64,000 nt of DNA from Shewanella algae (lineage in GTDB: Bacteria; Pseudomonadota; Gammaproteobacteria; Enterobacterales; Shewanellaceae): NCBI RefSeq assembly GCF_009183365.2, contig NZ_CP068230.1, forward strand, positions 3,501,001 through 3,565,000, written 5' to 3'. The notes below the pieces were generated by a model. The model was not told the DNA's origin, made no database searches, and saw only the letters and a list, made by a program, of their open reading frames with translations. A program made the translations under genes and the position numbers. Positions 51,108 to 60,595 of the stretch are shown here, one piece after another; positions within the stretch are counted from its first letter, which is position 1, and each line of letters starts with the position of its first letter.

Positions 51108-51782
51108 ATGAAAACCAATATCATGCCGCCAAGCTCATTGGCACAACTACTGCAGCGCGCTGACGATATCGCCGGGCTGACGCTGGGACAGCTCGCAAAA
51201 TCCTTAGGGGTAGCCGTGCCCAGAGACTTTCGCCGCGACAAAGGTTGGACCGGACAACTGCTGGAACTGGCATTGGGGGCGACAGCGGGCTCCAAACCTG
51301 AGCAAGACTTCCTGCATCTTGGGGTAGAGCTTAAGAGTATCCCGATAGATGAGCGCGGCATGCCGCTGGAAACCACCTATGTTTGTGTCGCGCCGCTGAC
51401 CAATATCTCAGGGCTGCGCTGGGAACAGAGTCTGGTGTATCACAAGTTGCAGCGGGTACTGTGGATCCCGGTTCAGGGAGACAGAGAACTTTCTCCGGGT
51501 GTTCGACGTATCGGCTCACCGCTGCTGTGGGAACCCAGCACTGAGGAAGACAGGCTATTGCGCCAGGACTGGGAAGAGATCATGGAGCTTATCAGCATGG
51601 GCAAAGTCAGCAAGATCACCGCCAGGCACGGTGAGGTATTGCAGCTCAGACCCAAGGCGGCCAACAGCAAAGTGTTGACCGAAAGTATTGCCGAAGACGG
51701 CAGTATTCAGATGACAAACCCAAGAGGCTTTTATCTCAAGACTCAGTTCACCAAAGGACTACTTGAGCGCTTTTTTGGTTGA
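51108..51782 (+). CDS. mutH: Methyl-directed mismatch repair endonuclease MutH
   Basis: Nicks the unmethylated strand at hemimethylated GATC sites after MutS-MutL activation. Catalytic triad D67, E74, K76 in QDFLHLGVELKSIPID; N-terminal RADDIAGLTLGQLA and the C-terminal arm for Dam-site recognition (LRPKAANSKV, GFYLKTQFTKGLLERFF). The open frame reaches 51018, but ATG 51108 gives the family length (224 residues; E. coli 229). No clear Shine-Dalgarno is visible. Confidence 0.96.
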   Translation: MKTNIMPPSSLAQLLQRADDIAGLTLGQLAKSLGVAVPRDFRRDKGWTGQLLELALGATAGSKPEQDFLHLGVELKSIPIDERGMPLETTYVCVAPLTNISGLRWEQSLVYHKLQRVLWIPVQGDRELSPGVRRIGSPLLWEPSTEEDRLLRQDWEEIMELISMGKVSKITARHGEVLQLRPKAANSKVLTESIAEDGSIQMTNPRGFYLKTQFTKGLLERFFG

Positions 51783-51806
51783 TATCGACTCTAATCCGCA
51801 CTTGCC

Positions 51807-51850
51807 TTGATTAAGATCACAATTACCACTGGAAATCAGAGGGGTATATT
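51807..51850 (+). promoter_or_regulatory. CRP/FNR-like site and -10 upstream of cyaC
   Basis: TTGAT-TAAG-ATCACA at 51807-51821 matches FNR at 9 of 10 and CRP at 10 of 12 positions. A -10 TATATT at 51845-51850 gives a start near 51857, about 43 bases from the centre of the site. It is the same hybrid motif as upstream of raiA. Confidence 0.55.
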
Positions 51851-51905
51851 CTATAAACTAGCGCATCCTGAGAAGGCCCCTTAAGTTTAGGATAGATTTC
51901 ACCTC

Positions 51906-52988
51906 GTGAGAGCGCGTCGCCAGGCCAAAAAGCTTCTGTTTGCCATTATGGCATGGACGGGAGCCATGGCAGCTTTTGTATTTTTTCGCTATGCCCAAAC
52001 CACTGAGCTGCCTCAGTGGGCTGTCGGCTCGGCGGATCTCGCGACCCTGGCCGCTTACATGGGAGTAATTTTCGGCAGTCTGCATTGGATGTCGAACCTG
52101 ATAGCCGATTTCAGTGCCATCAATCGCCTGCCCTACGTCTTCTCCGTCATCTTCAAAGGGCTGTTTCTACTCTTGGGCGCCACCACTTTGGCTTATATGA
52201 CCCAGTACCTCAATATGTGGGCCATAGAGAACCATATGGCGACCTTGAGGCAGATGCTGACTGTGCATATCCTCTATAGCCCCTCATTCCAGGCGCTAAT
52301 CATCTATCTGGTGGTCGTACGGGTCGGGCTCGCCTTTATCGAACAGATGGCCCTGCTGGTGGGGCCCAGGATCCTGTTGAATATAGGTCTGGGTAAGTAT
52401 CATAAGCCCAGATACGAGCAGCGACTGTTCCTCTATCTCGATATGGTGGCTTCCACCACCCATGCCGAATCTCTGGGGGATTACCGCTTCAGTCGACTGA
52501 TCCAGGACAGCTTCAGCTTACTTTCCGACACAGTCACCAACAATGATGCCGAGATCTATCGTTACATGGGTGATGCCGTGCTCATTCACTGGCCATTGGA
52601 AGACGGCATCATCAACGACAGATGCATGAACATCTACTTTGAATTCAGCCAGCAGCTCAATTGGCAGCGACGCTATTTTGAAGAGCATTACGGCTTTGTC
52701 CCCAAATTCAAGGCGGCGGCCCACTGCGGCCAAGTGGTTGCAGCCGTGGTCGGGGTGCAAAAGCAGGAGATCAGTTTCTTCAGCGACGTGCTCAATACCC
52801 TGGCGAGACTGCAGGATCAGTGTAATCCCTTAGGACAAAGGATGCTGCTCTCCGGCGCGCTGGTAGCGAGGCTGGAAAACGACGACAGTGAGTATCAGCT
52901 CACCAATCTGGGACCGGTCAAGCTCAAGGGAAAACAACACTCCATTGAAGTTTTCGGGGTTAAGCCCAAACAAGGTAATCAGTCATAA
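51906..52988 (+). CDS. cyaC: Membrane-bound class III adenylate cyclase
   Basis: 360 residues. About four N-terminal membrane helices (10-27, 44-64, 80-100, 128-150) precede a class III nucleotide cyclase domain (about 172-350). The two metal-binding aspartates are D179 (LFLYLDMVAST) and D223 (YRYMGDAVLIHW); the later GQVVAAVVG and SDVLNTLARLQDQC complete the fold. Start is GTG at 51906. It matches the position of S. oneidensis cyaC next to oxyR, as I recall. Adenylate rather than guanylate specificity is inferred from that. Confidence 0.88.
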   Translation: MRARRQAKKLLFAIMAWTGAMAAFVFFRYAQTTELPQWAVGSADLATLAAYMGVIFGSLHWMSNLIADFSAINRLPYVFSVIFKGLFLLLGATTLAYMTQYLNMWAIENHMATLRQMLTVHILYSPSFQALIIYLVVVRVGLAFIEQMALLVGPRILLNIGLGKYHKPRYEQRLFLYLDMVASTTHAESLGDYRFSRLIQDSFSLLSDTVTNNDAEIYRYMGDAVLIHWPLEDGIINDRCMNIYFEFSQQLNWQRRYFEEHYGFVPKFKAAAHCGQVVAAVVGVQKQEISFFSDVLNTLARLQDQCNPLGQRMLLSGALVARLENDDSEYQLTNLGPVKLKGKQHSIEVFGVKPKQGNQS

Positions 52989-53016
52989 AAAACGGCCCAT
53001 CAAAGGGCCGTTTTTT
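52987..53016. terminator. Bidirectional terminator between cyaC and oxyR
   Basis: Perfect 12-bp stem AAAAAACGGCCC / GGGCCGTTTTTT (52987-52998, 53005-53016), loop ATCAAA. It overlaps the last two bases of the cyaC stop codon and serves both convergent genes. Confidence 0.93.
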
Positions 53017-53039
53017 ATTGTTCTGGATTGAATCCAAGC

Positions 53040-53948
53040 CTAAACCTGCTGCTGCAGCAGCTGCTGGATCTCCAACCCCAAAGTTCTGAAGGTCAGGATC
53101 CGGCTGGTTGTCTGACGCCACACCAAGCCTATCTCACGAAATGGTGCCTCCCCTGGAGGGCTCATCACCGCAAGATCCGTGTCTTTCAATATCCCTGCAT
53201 CTATCGCCATCTGTGGCAGGAAAGTCGTGCCCAGTTTACTGTTCACCATCTGTACCAAGGTATGCAAACTGGTGGCGGCAAAAGGATTGACCTTGGCGCT
53301 GTCACCCAACTGGCAGGCACTGATGGCATGACCGGTAATGCAGTGCTCACTCTGCAACAGAAAAATACTCTCATCCGGTAGCGCCTGATAGTCCACCGGT
53401 TCATGAATGTCGGCAGACAAGTCCTTGTGCACCACCATCTTGAAAGGGTCTATACCCACCTTCATGCTGTGATAGCCGGAAGTATCGGCCGGCAGAGCCA
53501 ACAACAACAGATCCAGCTCGCCCTTACCCAAGGCAGTCAACAAACGCTCTGTGGTGTCCTCTTTCAGCAGCAGACTCAGATCCGGATAGGACTTCTGGCA
53601 CTGCTTAACTACACGGCTCAGCAGGAACGGAGCAATGGTGGGAATACAGCCAAGCCGAATCTCCCCTGTCATGGGTGCGCCCTGGTTCTTCACCAGCTCC
53701 ACCAAATCGTCGACATCGGTCAGAATCTTCAGCGAACGCTGCACCACTTCTTCACCAATAGCAGTAAACATAAAGGACTTGTGGTCCCGCTCGATCAGCT
53801 GATAGCCCAACTGCTCTTCCAGATTCTGGATCCCGCTGGAGAGTGTCGATTGGCTCACATGGCACACCTTGGCCGCCCGGTTGAAGTTCTGCTCCTGATG
53901 CAGATTCACCAGATAATAGAGGTTTTTCAAACTGGGTAAGTGTTTCAT
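53040..53948 (-). CDS. oxyR: Peroxide-sensing LysR regulator OxyR
   Basis: 302 residues. The LysR HTH is LYYLVNLHQEQNFNRAAKVCHVSQSTLSSGIQNLEEQLG. The redox pair C203 and C212 lies in SEHCITGHAISACQLG with eight residues between, the spacing of E. coli Cys199-Cys208, so H2O2 would form a disulfide and activate it. TTG at 53963 is in frame, but ATG 53948 (MKHLPSLKNL) fits the family start. Convergent with cyaC. Confidence 0.93.
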   Translation of the reverse strand: MKHLPSLKNLYYLVNLHQEQNFNRAAKVCHVSQSTLSSGIQNLEEQLGYQLIERDHKSFMFTAIGEEVVQRSLKILTDVDDLVELVKNQGAPMTGEIRLGCIPTIAPFLLSRVVKQCQKSYPDLSLLLKEDTTERLLTALGKGELDLLLLALPADTSGYHSMKVGIDPFKMVVHKDLSADIHEPVDYQALPDESIFLLQSEHCITGHAISACQLGDSAKVNPFAATSLHTLVQMVNSKLGTTFLPQMAIDAGILKDTDLAVMSPPGEAPFREIGLVWRQTTSRILTFRTLGLEIQQLLQQQV

Positions 53949-54171
53949 TTTGTCGATTACCAATTAAGTAATGCATTAGAAAGTTCTATCTAATCTAACA
54001 CAAAAAGTCTGCCGAGCAGCAGTATCAGATCAGGAGTGTGACCGAGGCGATAAATCATCCAGGTAAGAAATCCATTGCTGAAGCGGAAATAGCAGAAAAC
54101 CATGCCTTGACGGCTAAGGTTCAGGTATTAGAAAAGGGGTAGTGGCGGGAGTTTCTGAGTACCTTGGCAGC

Positions 54172-54190
54172 GCCGGAGTTTCTCTCCGGC
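54172..54190 (-). terminator. Hairpin after hptA
   Basis: Perfect 7-bp stem GCCGGAG / CTCCGGC (54172-54178, 54184-54190) with loop TTTCT, 16 bases after the hptA stop. It lacks a U-run, so it may be a weak terminator or 3'-end stabiliser. Confidence 0.5.
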
Positions 54191-54205
54191 ACCCAAGGCC
54201 GGAAT

Positions 54206-54571
54206 TTATGCTTTGGCTTCGAGGAAAGACTTAAGTTGCTGCAGATCTTCACCGGCATGTTCAACAATGATTGTCAGCCACTCTTTGTGCCCGGCTTCCC
54301 ATTCTGCTTCTTCACCGTGTTGCAGTTGCTGTGCTGTCTGTTGGATCCGTTTCAATCCTACAGAGCCGGCAGCACCTTTGAACTTGTGAGCCTCGGCACA
54401 CAGGGTATCCTTGTCTCCGGCCGCCTCGGCCTTTTGCAGGTTCGCGACATACTCTGGCAGCAACTGTTCAAATAACACCACACTCTTGAGTAAGGTGCCG
54501 GCACCTATAGCACTACAGTACTGCTCCAGGGTATTGAGATCTAAGATAGTATCCAGTTCAGTTGTGGCCAT
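54206..54571 (-). CDS. hptA: Stand-alone HPt phosphotransfer protein (HptA type)
   Basis: 121 residues, all-helical HPt domain with phospho-histidine H62 in AEAHKFKGAAGSVGL. In S. oneidensis an HptA beside oxyR relays phosphate to ArcA because the Arc sensor lacks an HPt domain; I assign the name from fold and position. ATG at 54571 (MATTELDT) follows GAGGAG. No histidine kinase or ArcA gene is adjacent. Confidence 0.88.
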   Translation of the reverse strand: MATTELDTILDLNTLEQYCSAIGAGTLLKSVVLFEQLLPEYVANLQKAEAAGDKDTLCAEAHKFKGAAGSVGLKRIQQTAQQLQHGEEAEWEAGHKEWLTIIVEHAGEDLQQLKSFLEAKA

Positions 54572-54719
54572 GAAGGCGCTCCTCGAATGTGTCAGATTTA
54601 CCACATCATACCCGCTAAAATTGCAGGTGCAACTTATAGGCGTCAAACGGGTCAAAACTTTCTTGCATTTAACATTAGTGATACAAAAAGCGAGAACAAC
54701 TCATACAAAAGTTTATAGG

Positions 54720-55640
54720 CTATTGATTTAAATTGATTAACCCAGAGCCCTGCCCGCCCTTGGCCGCCAACTCATCCACCAGTGCTACCAAACCTATCCA
54801 GCGCTGAGCGCACCAATCCGGCGCCAGCAACACGGGACGACTGGCATAGGCGGTCACCCGATGAAACACTATCTCTTTTGGCGTATGACGGATCAACTGC
54901 GCCGCACTGATAACATACTCCTCCAGTGTCGGCGGCTGCAACCTGCCCGCTTCCCAGGCCTTGGCCATGGTACTGCCGGCCACTATATGCAGGGGGTGCA
55001 GTTTAAGACCATCCACTCCAGAGTCCAAAACCGCATCCAGAGTTTGTAGATGCTCCGTCATACCTTCTCCCGGGAGTCCGAGGATCAGATGAGTACACAC
55101 CTTGAGTCCGCGACTACGGGCTCGTAAGACGGCGTCCTGATAGACGGCAAAGTCATGGCCACGGTTAATCCGCTTGAGCGTGGCATCGTGAGCACTCTGT
55201 AAACCCAGCTCCAACCAGACTTCACTGCCGTTTTGTTGATATTGCGCCAGCAGATCAAGCACTCTATCCGGTACGCAATCCGGGCGGGTACCGACACACA
55301 AACCCACCACCTGCTCGCTCTGCAGCGCCTCATCGTATTTACGCTTGAGCTCTGCATACTCTTCATAGGTACTGGTATAAGCCTGGAAGTAAGCCAAAAA
55401 CCGCGAAGCCTTTGCCTGCATCTTCTGTTTGCCGGCCTCGAGCTGAGCCGCAATCGACAAGTCGGTTCCATGTTCATGACTGAAGGATGCGACATTACAG
55501 AAAGTGCAACCACCGCGTCCCAGAGTTCCGTCGCGATTAGGACAGGTAAAACGCGCATCCAGAGTCAGCTTTTGTAACCGTTGACCAAATTGTTGCCGGC
55601 AGTATTGACCAAAGGTAGTGACAAAGTCGTCCAGTCCCAT
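54720..55640 (-). CDS. yhcC: TIGR01212-family radical SAM protein YhcC
   Basis: 306 residues. The [4Fe-4S] cysteines C33, C45 and C48 sit in CPNRDGTLGRGGCTFC, an extended spacing typical of the YhcC/Elp3-like group rather than plain CX3CX2C. SAM-barrel motifs LCVGTRPDCVPD, ELGLQSAHDATLKRINRGHD and THLILGLPGEG follow. The reaction is unknown. It is divergent from gltB, as in E. coli. Confidence 0.92.
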   Translation of the reverse strand: MGLDDFVTTFGQYCRQQFGQRLQKLTLDARFTCPNRDGTLGRGGCTFCNVASFSHEHGTDLSIAAQLEAGKQKMQAKASRFLAYFQAYTSTYEEYAELKRKYDEALQSEQVVGLCVGTRPDCVPDRVLDLLAQYQQNGSEVWLELGLQSAHDATLKRINRGHDFAVYQDAVLRARSRGLKVCTHLILGLPGEGMTEHLQTLDAVLDSGVDGLKLHPLHIVAGSTMAKAWEAGRLQPPTLEEYVISAAQLIRHTPKEIVFHRVTAYASRPVLLAPDWCAQRWIGLVALVDELAAKGGQGSGLINLNQ

Positions 55641-55960
55641 TTGCTTCTCTCAAAAAAGTCGCCAGTCTAACGACTCCTGTTCAGGGCCGCTCTGCTCCAG
55701 GTCAATTTATGTCACAAATGACTGCTGCTTTTGCTGGTGATCGAAGACCAATTCGATTGGATGCAACCCGATCCAGCTCACACTTTTATGAATATTTAGT
55801 CACTCCAGGCAATTTTTTAACGCAAGAGACAATCAGGCTGGAAATCAGTTTTTCTTCTGCAAGGATAATTCGAGGCTATTTGTTAAAATTAAGTGAACAT
55901 CAAATCACCCCAAAGTAGATTTTCTTTTCATTCATAGTGTTATACAGCTCAATTTTCAGT

Positions 55961-55974
55961 TTACGTTAACGTAA
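55961..55974. promoter_or_regulatory. Palindromic operator candidate upstream of gltB (LiuR-like)
   Basis: Perfect 14-bp palindrome TTACGTTAACGTAA within an otherwise plain AT-rich 500-base gap between yhcC and gltB. It resembles the LiuR motif of branched-chain amino acid regulons as I recall it. It lies 167 bases before the gltB ATG. Confidence 0.45.
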
Positions 55975-56034
55975 TGCAATTAAAGATTCTGTATGAAACA
56001 CCCCAAATATCATCAAATATATGCAATATTTAGG

Positions 56035-56062
56035 TTTGACCTTTAGCAAGTCTCAGGATAAT
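56035..56062 (+). promoter_or_regulatory. gltB promoter candidate
   Basis: -35 TTTGAC (56035-56040), 16-base spacer, -10 GATAAT (56057-56062); start near 56069, leaving a 72-base leader that contains a small dyad (GAGT...ACTC, near 56089). Confidence 0.45.
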
Positions 56063-56140
56063 TTGGATGGTTCGGGTGCATATCTATAGAGTTTGGTACT
56101 CTCTCCCGAGTAGTAATAGTGATGTTAAGGGAGGTTTTGT

Positions 56141-59100
56141 ATGAGCTTGTATCATCCCAGTTTCGAGCGGGATAACTGTGGTTTTGGATTGATAGCCCAG
56201 ATGGATGGCGAAGCCAGCCATCGCATTGTTCGCACGGCAATCCATGGCCTCGACCGCATGAAACATCGTGGTGGTATTGCAGCTGACGGACGCACTGGCG
56301 ACGGTTGCGGTTTGCTGATGCAAATGCCCACAGGATTCTTTGAGGCCATTGCGGCCGAGCAGGGCTGGCATCTCAGCCGTAAGTTCGCCGTTGGCATGCT
56401 GTTTTTAAACCAGGACGAAACCCTGGCAGCCGAAGCCAGAATATTGCTTGAGCGGGAACTGGAGAAAGAGACCCTGAGTATTGCCGGCTGGCGTCCGGTT
56501 CCGGTTAACCCGGAAGTGCTCGGCGAGATAGGCAAGTCCAGTTTGCCGCAAATTTGGCAAGTGCTCATCAATGCTCCCATTGGCTGGCGTGAAAAAGATC
56601 TGGAGCGGCGCCTCTATATGGCTCGCCGCCGCCTCGAGCAGCAATTGACCCAGGATAAAGACTTCTATGTAGCCAGCCTTTCCGGCCAGGTCATTGTCTA
56701 CAAAGGCTTGATGATGCCGGCCGATCTGCCGGCCTTTTATCCGGATCTGGCCGATATTAGGCTGCAAAGCTCTATCTGCCTGTTCCACCAGCGCTTCTCG
56801 ACCAACACCTCACCCAAGTGGCCACTGGCACAGCCGTTCCGTTTTCTGGCCCACAATGGCGAGATCAATACCATCACGGGTAACCGCCAATGGGCTCGGG
56901 CGCGGGCTTACAAGTTCAACTCACCGCTGCTGCCTGACTTGCAGCAGGCCGCCCCGTTTGTCAATGAAACCGGCTCAGATTCATCGTCACTGGACAATAT
57001 GCTGGAGATGCTGCTGGCCGGCGGCATGGACCTTTACCGCGCCATGCGTTTGCTTATCCCGCCTGCATGGCAGAGTAACCCCGAGATGGATGAAGAGCTC
57101 AAGGCCTTCTATGACTTTAACTCCATGCACATGGAGCCTTGGGATGGCCCGGCAGGGATAGTCATGACCAACGGTCGCCACGCCGCCTGTGCGGTTGATC
57201 GCAACGGGCTGCGGCCATCACGCTATGTGATCACCAAAGACAGAATTCTCACTCTGGCCTCGGAAGTGGGTATCTGGGACTATGGCCCGGATGAAGTGAT
57301 TGAAAAAGGCCGGGTCGGCCCGGGTGAACTTTTGGTGCTCGACACCCTCAGCGGCCGTCTTTATCAGTCATTCGAAATCGATAACGACCTCAAACGTCGT
57401 CACCCCTATAAGGAGTGGATGGCAAAGAATAGTCAGACTCTGGTGCCGGCTGAGCAACTGTCGCCGCAGGATCAGGGCGTCAGTGAATTCAACCAGGGCA
57501 CTTTGCTGCAGTACCAGAAGCTGTTCGGCTACAGCCGTGAAGAGCTTGAGCAAGTGATCTGGGTACTGGCCAGCAAAGGCGAAGAAGCCACCGGCTCCAT
57601 GGGCGATGACACTCCGATGGCAGTGCTGTCGAAGAAACAGCGCTCGCTGTATGACTATTTCCGGCAAAAGTTTGCCCAGGTCACCAACCCGCCAATCGAC
57701 CCGCTGCGGGAGAAACATGTGATGTCGCTGGCCACCTGTATCGGCCGCGAGCAGAACCTGTTTAACGAAACCACAGGACACGCCTATCGGGTGATGTTCA
57801 ATTCGCCTATCTTGCTGTTCAGTGACTTCAACCAACTGCTGAGTCTGGACAGCACCTATTACCGTGCCAACAAGGTTGACCTTAACTACCCGGCCTCCGA
57901 AGGCCTGAGTCAGGCAATCAAACGGATCACAGATGAAGCCGAACGCCTGGCACGCACCGGCACCACCCTGATCGTGCTCTCGGATCGCGCCGTCAGCAAA
58001 GATACCCTGGTCATTCCGGCCGCCATGGCGGTAGGTTCAGTACAACAGATGCTGGTGAACAAGAGCCTGCGCTGTGACACCAACATCATAGTGGAGACGG
58101 CCTCGGCCCGGGATCCGCACCATTTCGCGGTACTGCTGGGCTTTGGCGCTACGGCCATTTACCCCTACCTGGTGTACGAGTCCATTGCCGAACTCGCCAA
58201 GCGCCATCAGGCCGAGGATATCGTCAATCTGATGCTCAACTTCCGCTACGGCATTGAGAAGGGGCTGCGCAAGATCATGTCCAAGATGGGGATCAGCACA
58301 GTCGCCTCCTATCGCTGCAGCCAGCAGTTTGAGGCCATAGGCCTGGCCGACGAGGTAATTAAACAATGCTTCAACGGCGTGGTCAGCCGTATTCAGGGTG
58401 TGGGTTTCGATGGTATAGAAGCCGATCAGCAACTGCTGAGTCAGGCGGCCTTCCGCCCCCATGTACCGCTGCCGCAGGGCGGTTTGCTCAAGTACGTTGA
58501 GGGCGGCGAATACCACTGCTTTAACCCGGATGTGGTCAACACCCTGCAACAAGCTCTGAAAGAGGTGGATTACCCGCTCTATAAACGGTTTGCCGAGTTG
58601 GTAGACCAAAGACCTGTCGCCACCTTGAGGGATCTGCTGAGCATCAAACAGCAGCGCGAGAGCATAGCGCTCAAGGATGTGGAAGGGGCCAAGACACTCT
58701 TCCCCAGATTCGACAGCGCCGCCATGAGTATCGGCGCCCTGAGCCCGGAAGCCCACGAAGCGCTGGCCATCGCCATGAACCGTCTCGGCGGTCGCTCAAA
58801 CTCGGGCGAAGGCGGCGAAGATGCCCGCCGATTCAACAGCGAACGCAATTCGGCCATCAAGCAGATAGCCTCTGGCCGCTTTGGGGTAACCGCCCATTAT
58901 CTGATTAACGCCGAAGTGTTGCAGATCAAGGTCGCCCAGGGTGCCAAGCCCGGTGAAGGCGGTCAGCTGCCCGGTCATAAGGTCAGTGTTGAAATCGCCG
59001 GCCTCAGGCACGCCCGCCCGGGCGTGACGCTGATATCACCGCCGCCGCACCACGATATTTACTCCATCGAGGATTTGGCGCAGCTGATATTCGACCTCAA

Positions 59101-60589
59101 GCAGATAAACCCCAAGGCGCTTATCTCGGTCAAGCTGGTCTCTGAGCCGGGCGTTGGCACCATAGCCACAGGGGTTGCCAAGGCCTATGCCGATATGATT
59201 ACTGTTTCCGGCTACGATGGCGGCACAGGCGCCAGCCCGCTGACATCGGTCAAGTATGCCGGTAGTCCTTGGGAGCTGGGCCTTGCCGAAGTTCACCAGT
59301 CTCTGGTGGCCAATGGTCTGCGACACAAAATACGCCTGCAGGTGGATGGTGGTCTCAAGACTGGCACAGATGTTATCAAGGCGGCCTTACTGGGTGCCGA
59401 GAGCTTCGGCTTTGGCACTGTGCCCATGATAGCGCTCGGCTGCAAATACCTGCGTATCTGCCACCTCAACAACTGTGCCACCGGGGTCGCCACTCAGGAC
59501 AAGACCTTGAGAGACAAGCACTATCATGGCTTGCCCGAGCGAGTGATGACTTACTTTGAGTTTGTCGCCGAAGAGGTGCGTGAATGGATGGCCAAGCTGG
59601 GGGTCAGTGAGTTTGAACAATTGGTAGGACGCAGCGATTGGCTGCAGGCCATCGAAGGCCAGACCGCCAAGCAGCAGGGACTGGATCTGACCCCTATCCT
59701 GTTCAAACCCGAAGTATTGCCAAGCACCAGTCTGACCTGGAAAGAGACCAATACGCCGGCAGATCCCGGCAGCCTGAACCAGGAACTGCTGGCCAAGTGC
59801 GCCGAGCGCGCCACCAAGGGCGAAGGTTTCGATGTCTGCTTCCCCATCAATAATACCGACCGCTCGGTAGGCGCCGCGCTTTCGGGCCATATTGCGGCAA
59901 CCTGGGGCGTAAAAGGCTGTCCCAAGCCAATAAGGCTCAGCTTCAACGGCAGCGCCGGTCAGAGTTTCGGGGTCTGGAACAGCCCTGGACTCGAGCTGTC
60001 ACTGTGCGGCGACGCCAACGACTATGTGGGTAAAGGTATGTCCGGCGGCAAAATCGCCATCTATCCGCCGCTCGGCAGCGCCTTCCAATCCGAGCGCAGC
60101 GCCATTGTCGGTAATACCTGTCTCTATGGCGCCACCGGCGGCAAGCTGTTTGCGGCGGGACGAGCCGGTGAGCGTTTCGCGGTCAGAAATTCAGGGGCGC
60201 TGGCGGTAGTTGAAGGGGTCGGTGACAACGGCTGTGAATATATGACAGGCGGCATAGTGGTGGTGCTGGGTACCACGGGCGTCAACTTTGGCGCCGGTAT
60301 GACCGGCGGTTTCGCCTATGTGTTCGACCAATTCGGCCGCTTCAACCGTAGGGTCAATACCGAACTGGTCGACACCCTCAAGCTGGAGTCGCCGATTCAT
60401 CAGCAACACCTCAAAGGGCTGATAGAGCAGCATGTGGCCGAGACCGGCAGTGAACACGCCAGTGCCATTCTCAGTGAGTTTGAAAACTGGCTCGATTGTT
60501 TTGTCCTGGTCAAGCCCAAGAATATTCAGGTTTCGGATCTGCTCAAACTGGAACAACCGAGCCCGGAACTGGCCGTAAAAGCGGGGTAA
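56141..60589 (+). CDS. gltB: Glutamate synthase (NADPH) large subunit
   Basis: 1482 residues. It makes glutamate from glutamine and 2-oxoglutarate. A 12-residue propeptide precedes the catalytic C13 (ERDNCGFGLIAQ) of the class II glutamine amidotransferase domain (to about 400). The central domain, the FMN-binding domain with SVKLVSEPGVGTIATGVAKAYAD and SGYDGGTGASPLTS, the [3Fe-4S] cysteines CKYLRICHLNNCATGVATQD and the C-terminal beta-helix (GGIVVVLGTTGVNFGAGMTGG) follow in order. AAGGGAGG lies upstream of the ATG. Confidence 0.98.
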   Translation: MSLYHPSFERDNCGFGLIAQMDGEASHRIVRTAIHGLDRMKHRGGIAADGRTGDGCGLLMQMPTGFFEAIAAEQGWHLSRKFAVGMLFLNQDETLAAEARILLERELEKETLSIAGWRPVPVNPEVLGEIGKSSLPQIWQVLINAPIGWREKDLERRLYMARRRLEQQLTQDKDFYVASLSGQVIVYKGLMMPADLPAFYPDLADIRLQSSICLFHQRFSTNTSPKWPLAQPFRFLAHNGEINTITGNRQWARARAYKFNSPLLPDLQQAAPFVNETGSDSSSLDNMLEMLLAGGMDLYRAMRLLIPPAWQSNPEMDEELKAFYDFNSMHMEPWDGPAGIVMTNGRHAACAVDRNGLRPSRYVITKDRILTLASEVGIWDYGPDEVIEKGRVGPGELLVLDTLSGRLYQSFEIDNDLKRRHPYKEWMAKNSQTLVPAEQLSPQDQGVSEFNQGTLLQYQKLFGYSREELEQVIWVLASKGEEATGSMGDDTPMAVLSKKQRSLYDYFRQKFAQVTNPPIDPLREKHVMSLATCIGREQNLFNETTGHAYRVMFNSPILLFSDFNQLLSLDSTYYRANKVDLNYPASEGLSQAIKRITDEAERLARTGTTLIVLSDRAVSKDTLVIPAAMAVGSVQQMLVNKSLRCDTNIIVETASARDPHHFAVLLGFGATAIYPYLVYESIAELAKRHQAEDIVNLMLNFRYGIEKGLRKIMSKMGISTVASYRCSQQFEAIGLADEVIKQCFNGVVSRIQGVGFDGIEADQQLLSQAAFRPHVPLPQGGLLKYVEGGEYHCFNPDVVNTLQQALKEVDYPLYKRFAELVDQRPVATLRDLLSIKQQRESIALKDVEGAKTLFPRFDSAAMSIGALSPEAHEALAIAMNRLGGRSNSGEGGEDARRFNSERNSAIKQIASGRFGVTAHYLINAEVLQIKVAQGAKPGEGGQLPGHKVSVEIAGLRHARPGVTLISPPPHHDIYSIEDLAQLIFDLKQINPKALISVKLVSEPGVGTIATGVAKAYADMITVSGYDGGTGASPLTSVKYAGSPWELGLAEVHQSLVANGLRHKIRLQVDGGLKTGTDVIKAALLGAESFGFGTVPMIALGCKYLRICHLNNCATGVATQDKTLRDKHYHGLPERVMTYFEFVAEEVREWMAKLGVSEFEQLVGRSDWLQAIEGQTAKQQGLDLTPILFKPEVLPSTSLTWKETNTPADPGSLNQELLAKCAERATKGEGFDVCFPINNTDRSVGAALSGHIAATWGVKGCPKPIRLSFNGSAGQSFGVWNSPGLELSLCGDANDYVGKGMSGGKIAIYPPLGSAFQSERSAIVGNTCLYGATGGKLFAAGRAGERFAVRNSGALAVVEGVGDNGCEYMTGGIVVVLGTTGVNFGAGMTGGFAYVFDQFGRFNRRVNTELVDTLKLESPIHQQHLKGLIEQHVAETGSEHASAILSEFENWLDCFVLVKPKNIQVSDLLKLEQPSPELAVKAG

Positions 60590-60595
60590 GCGAGC

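Noticed and set aside
55709..55918. 69-residue open frame upstream of gltB
   Set aside because: Only a weak AGGT precedes it, the composition is not protein-like and no family is recognisable. The gap reads as intergenic DNA with a palindrome and promoter.
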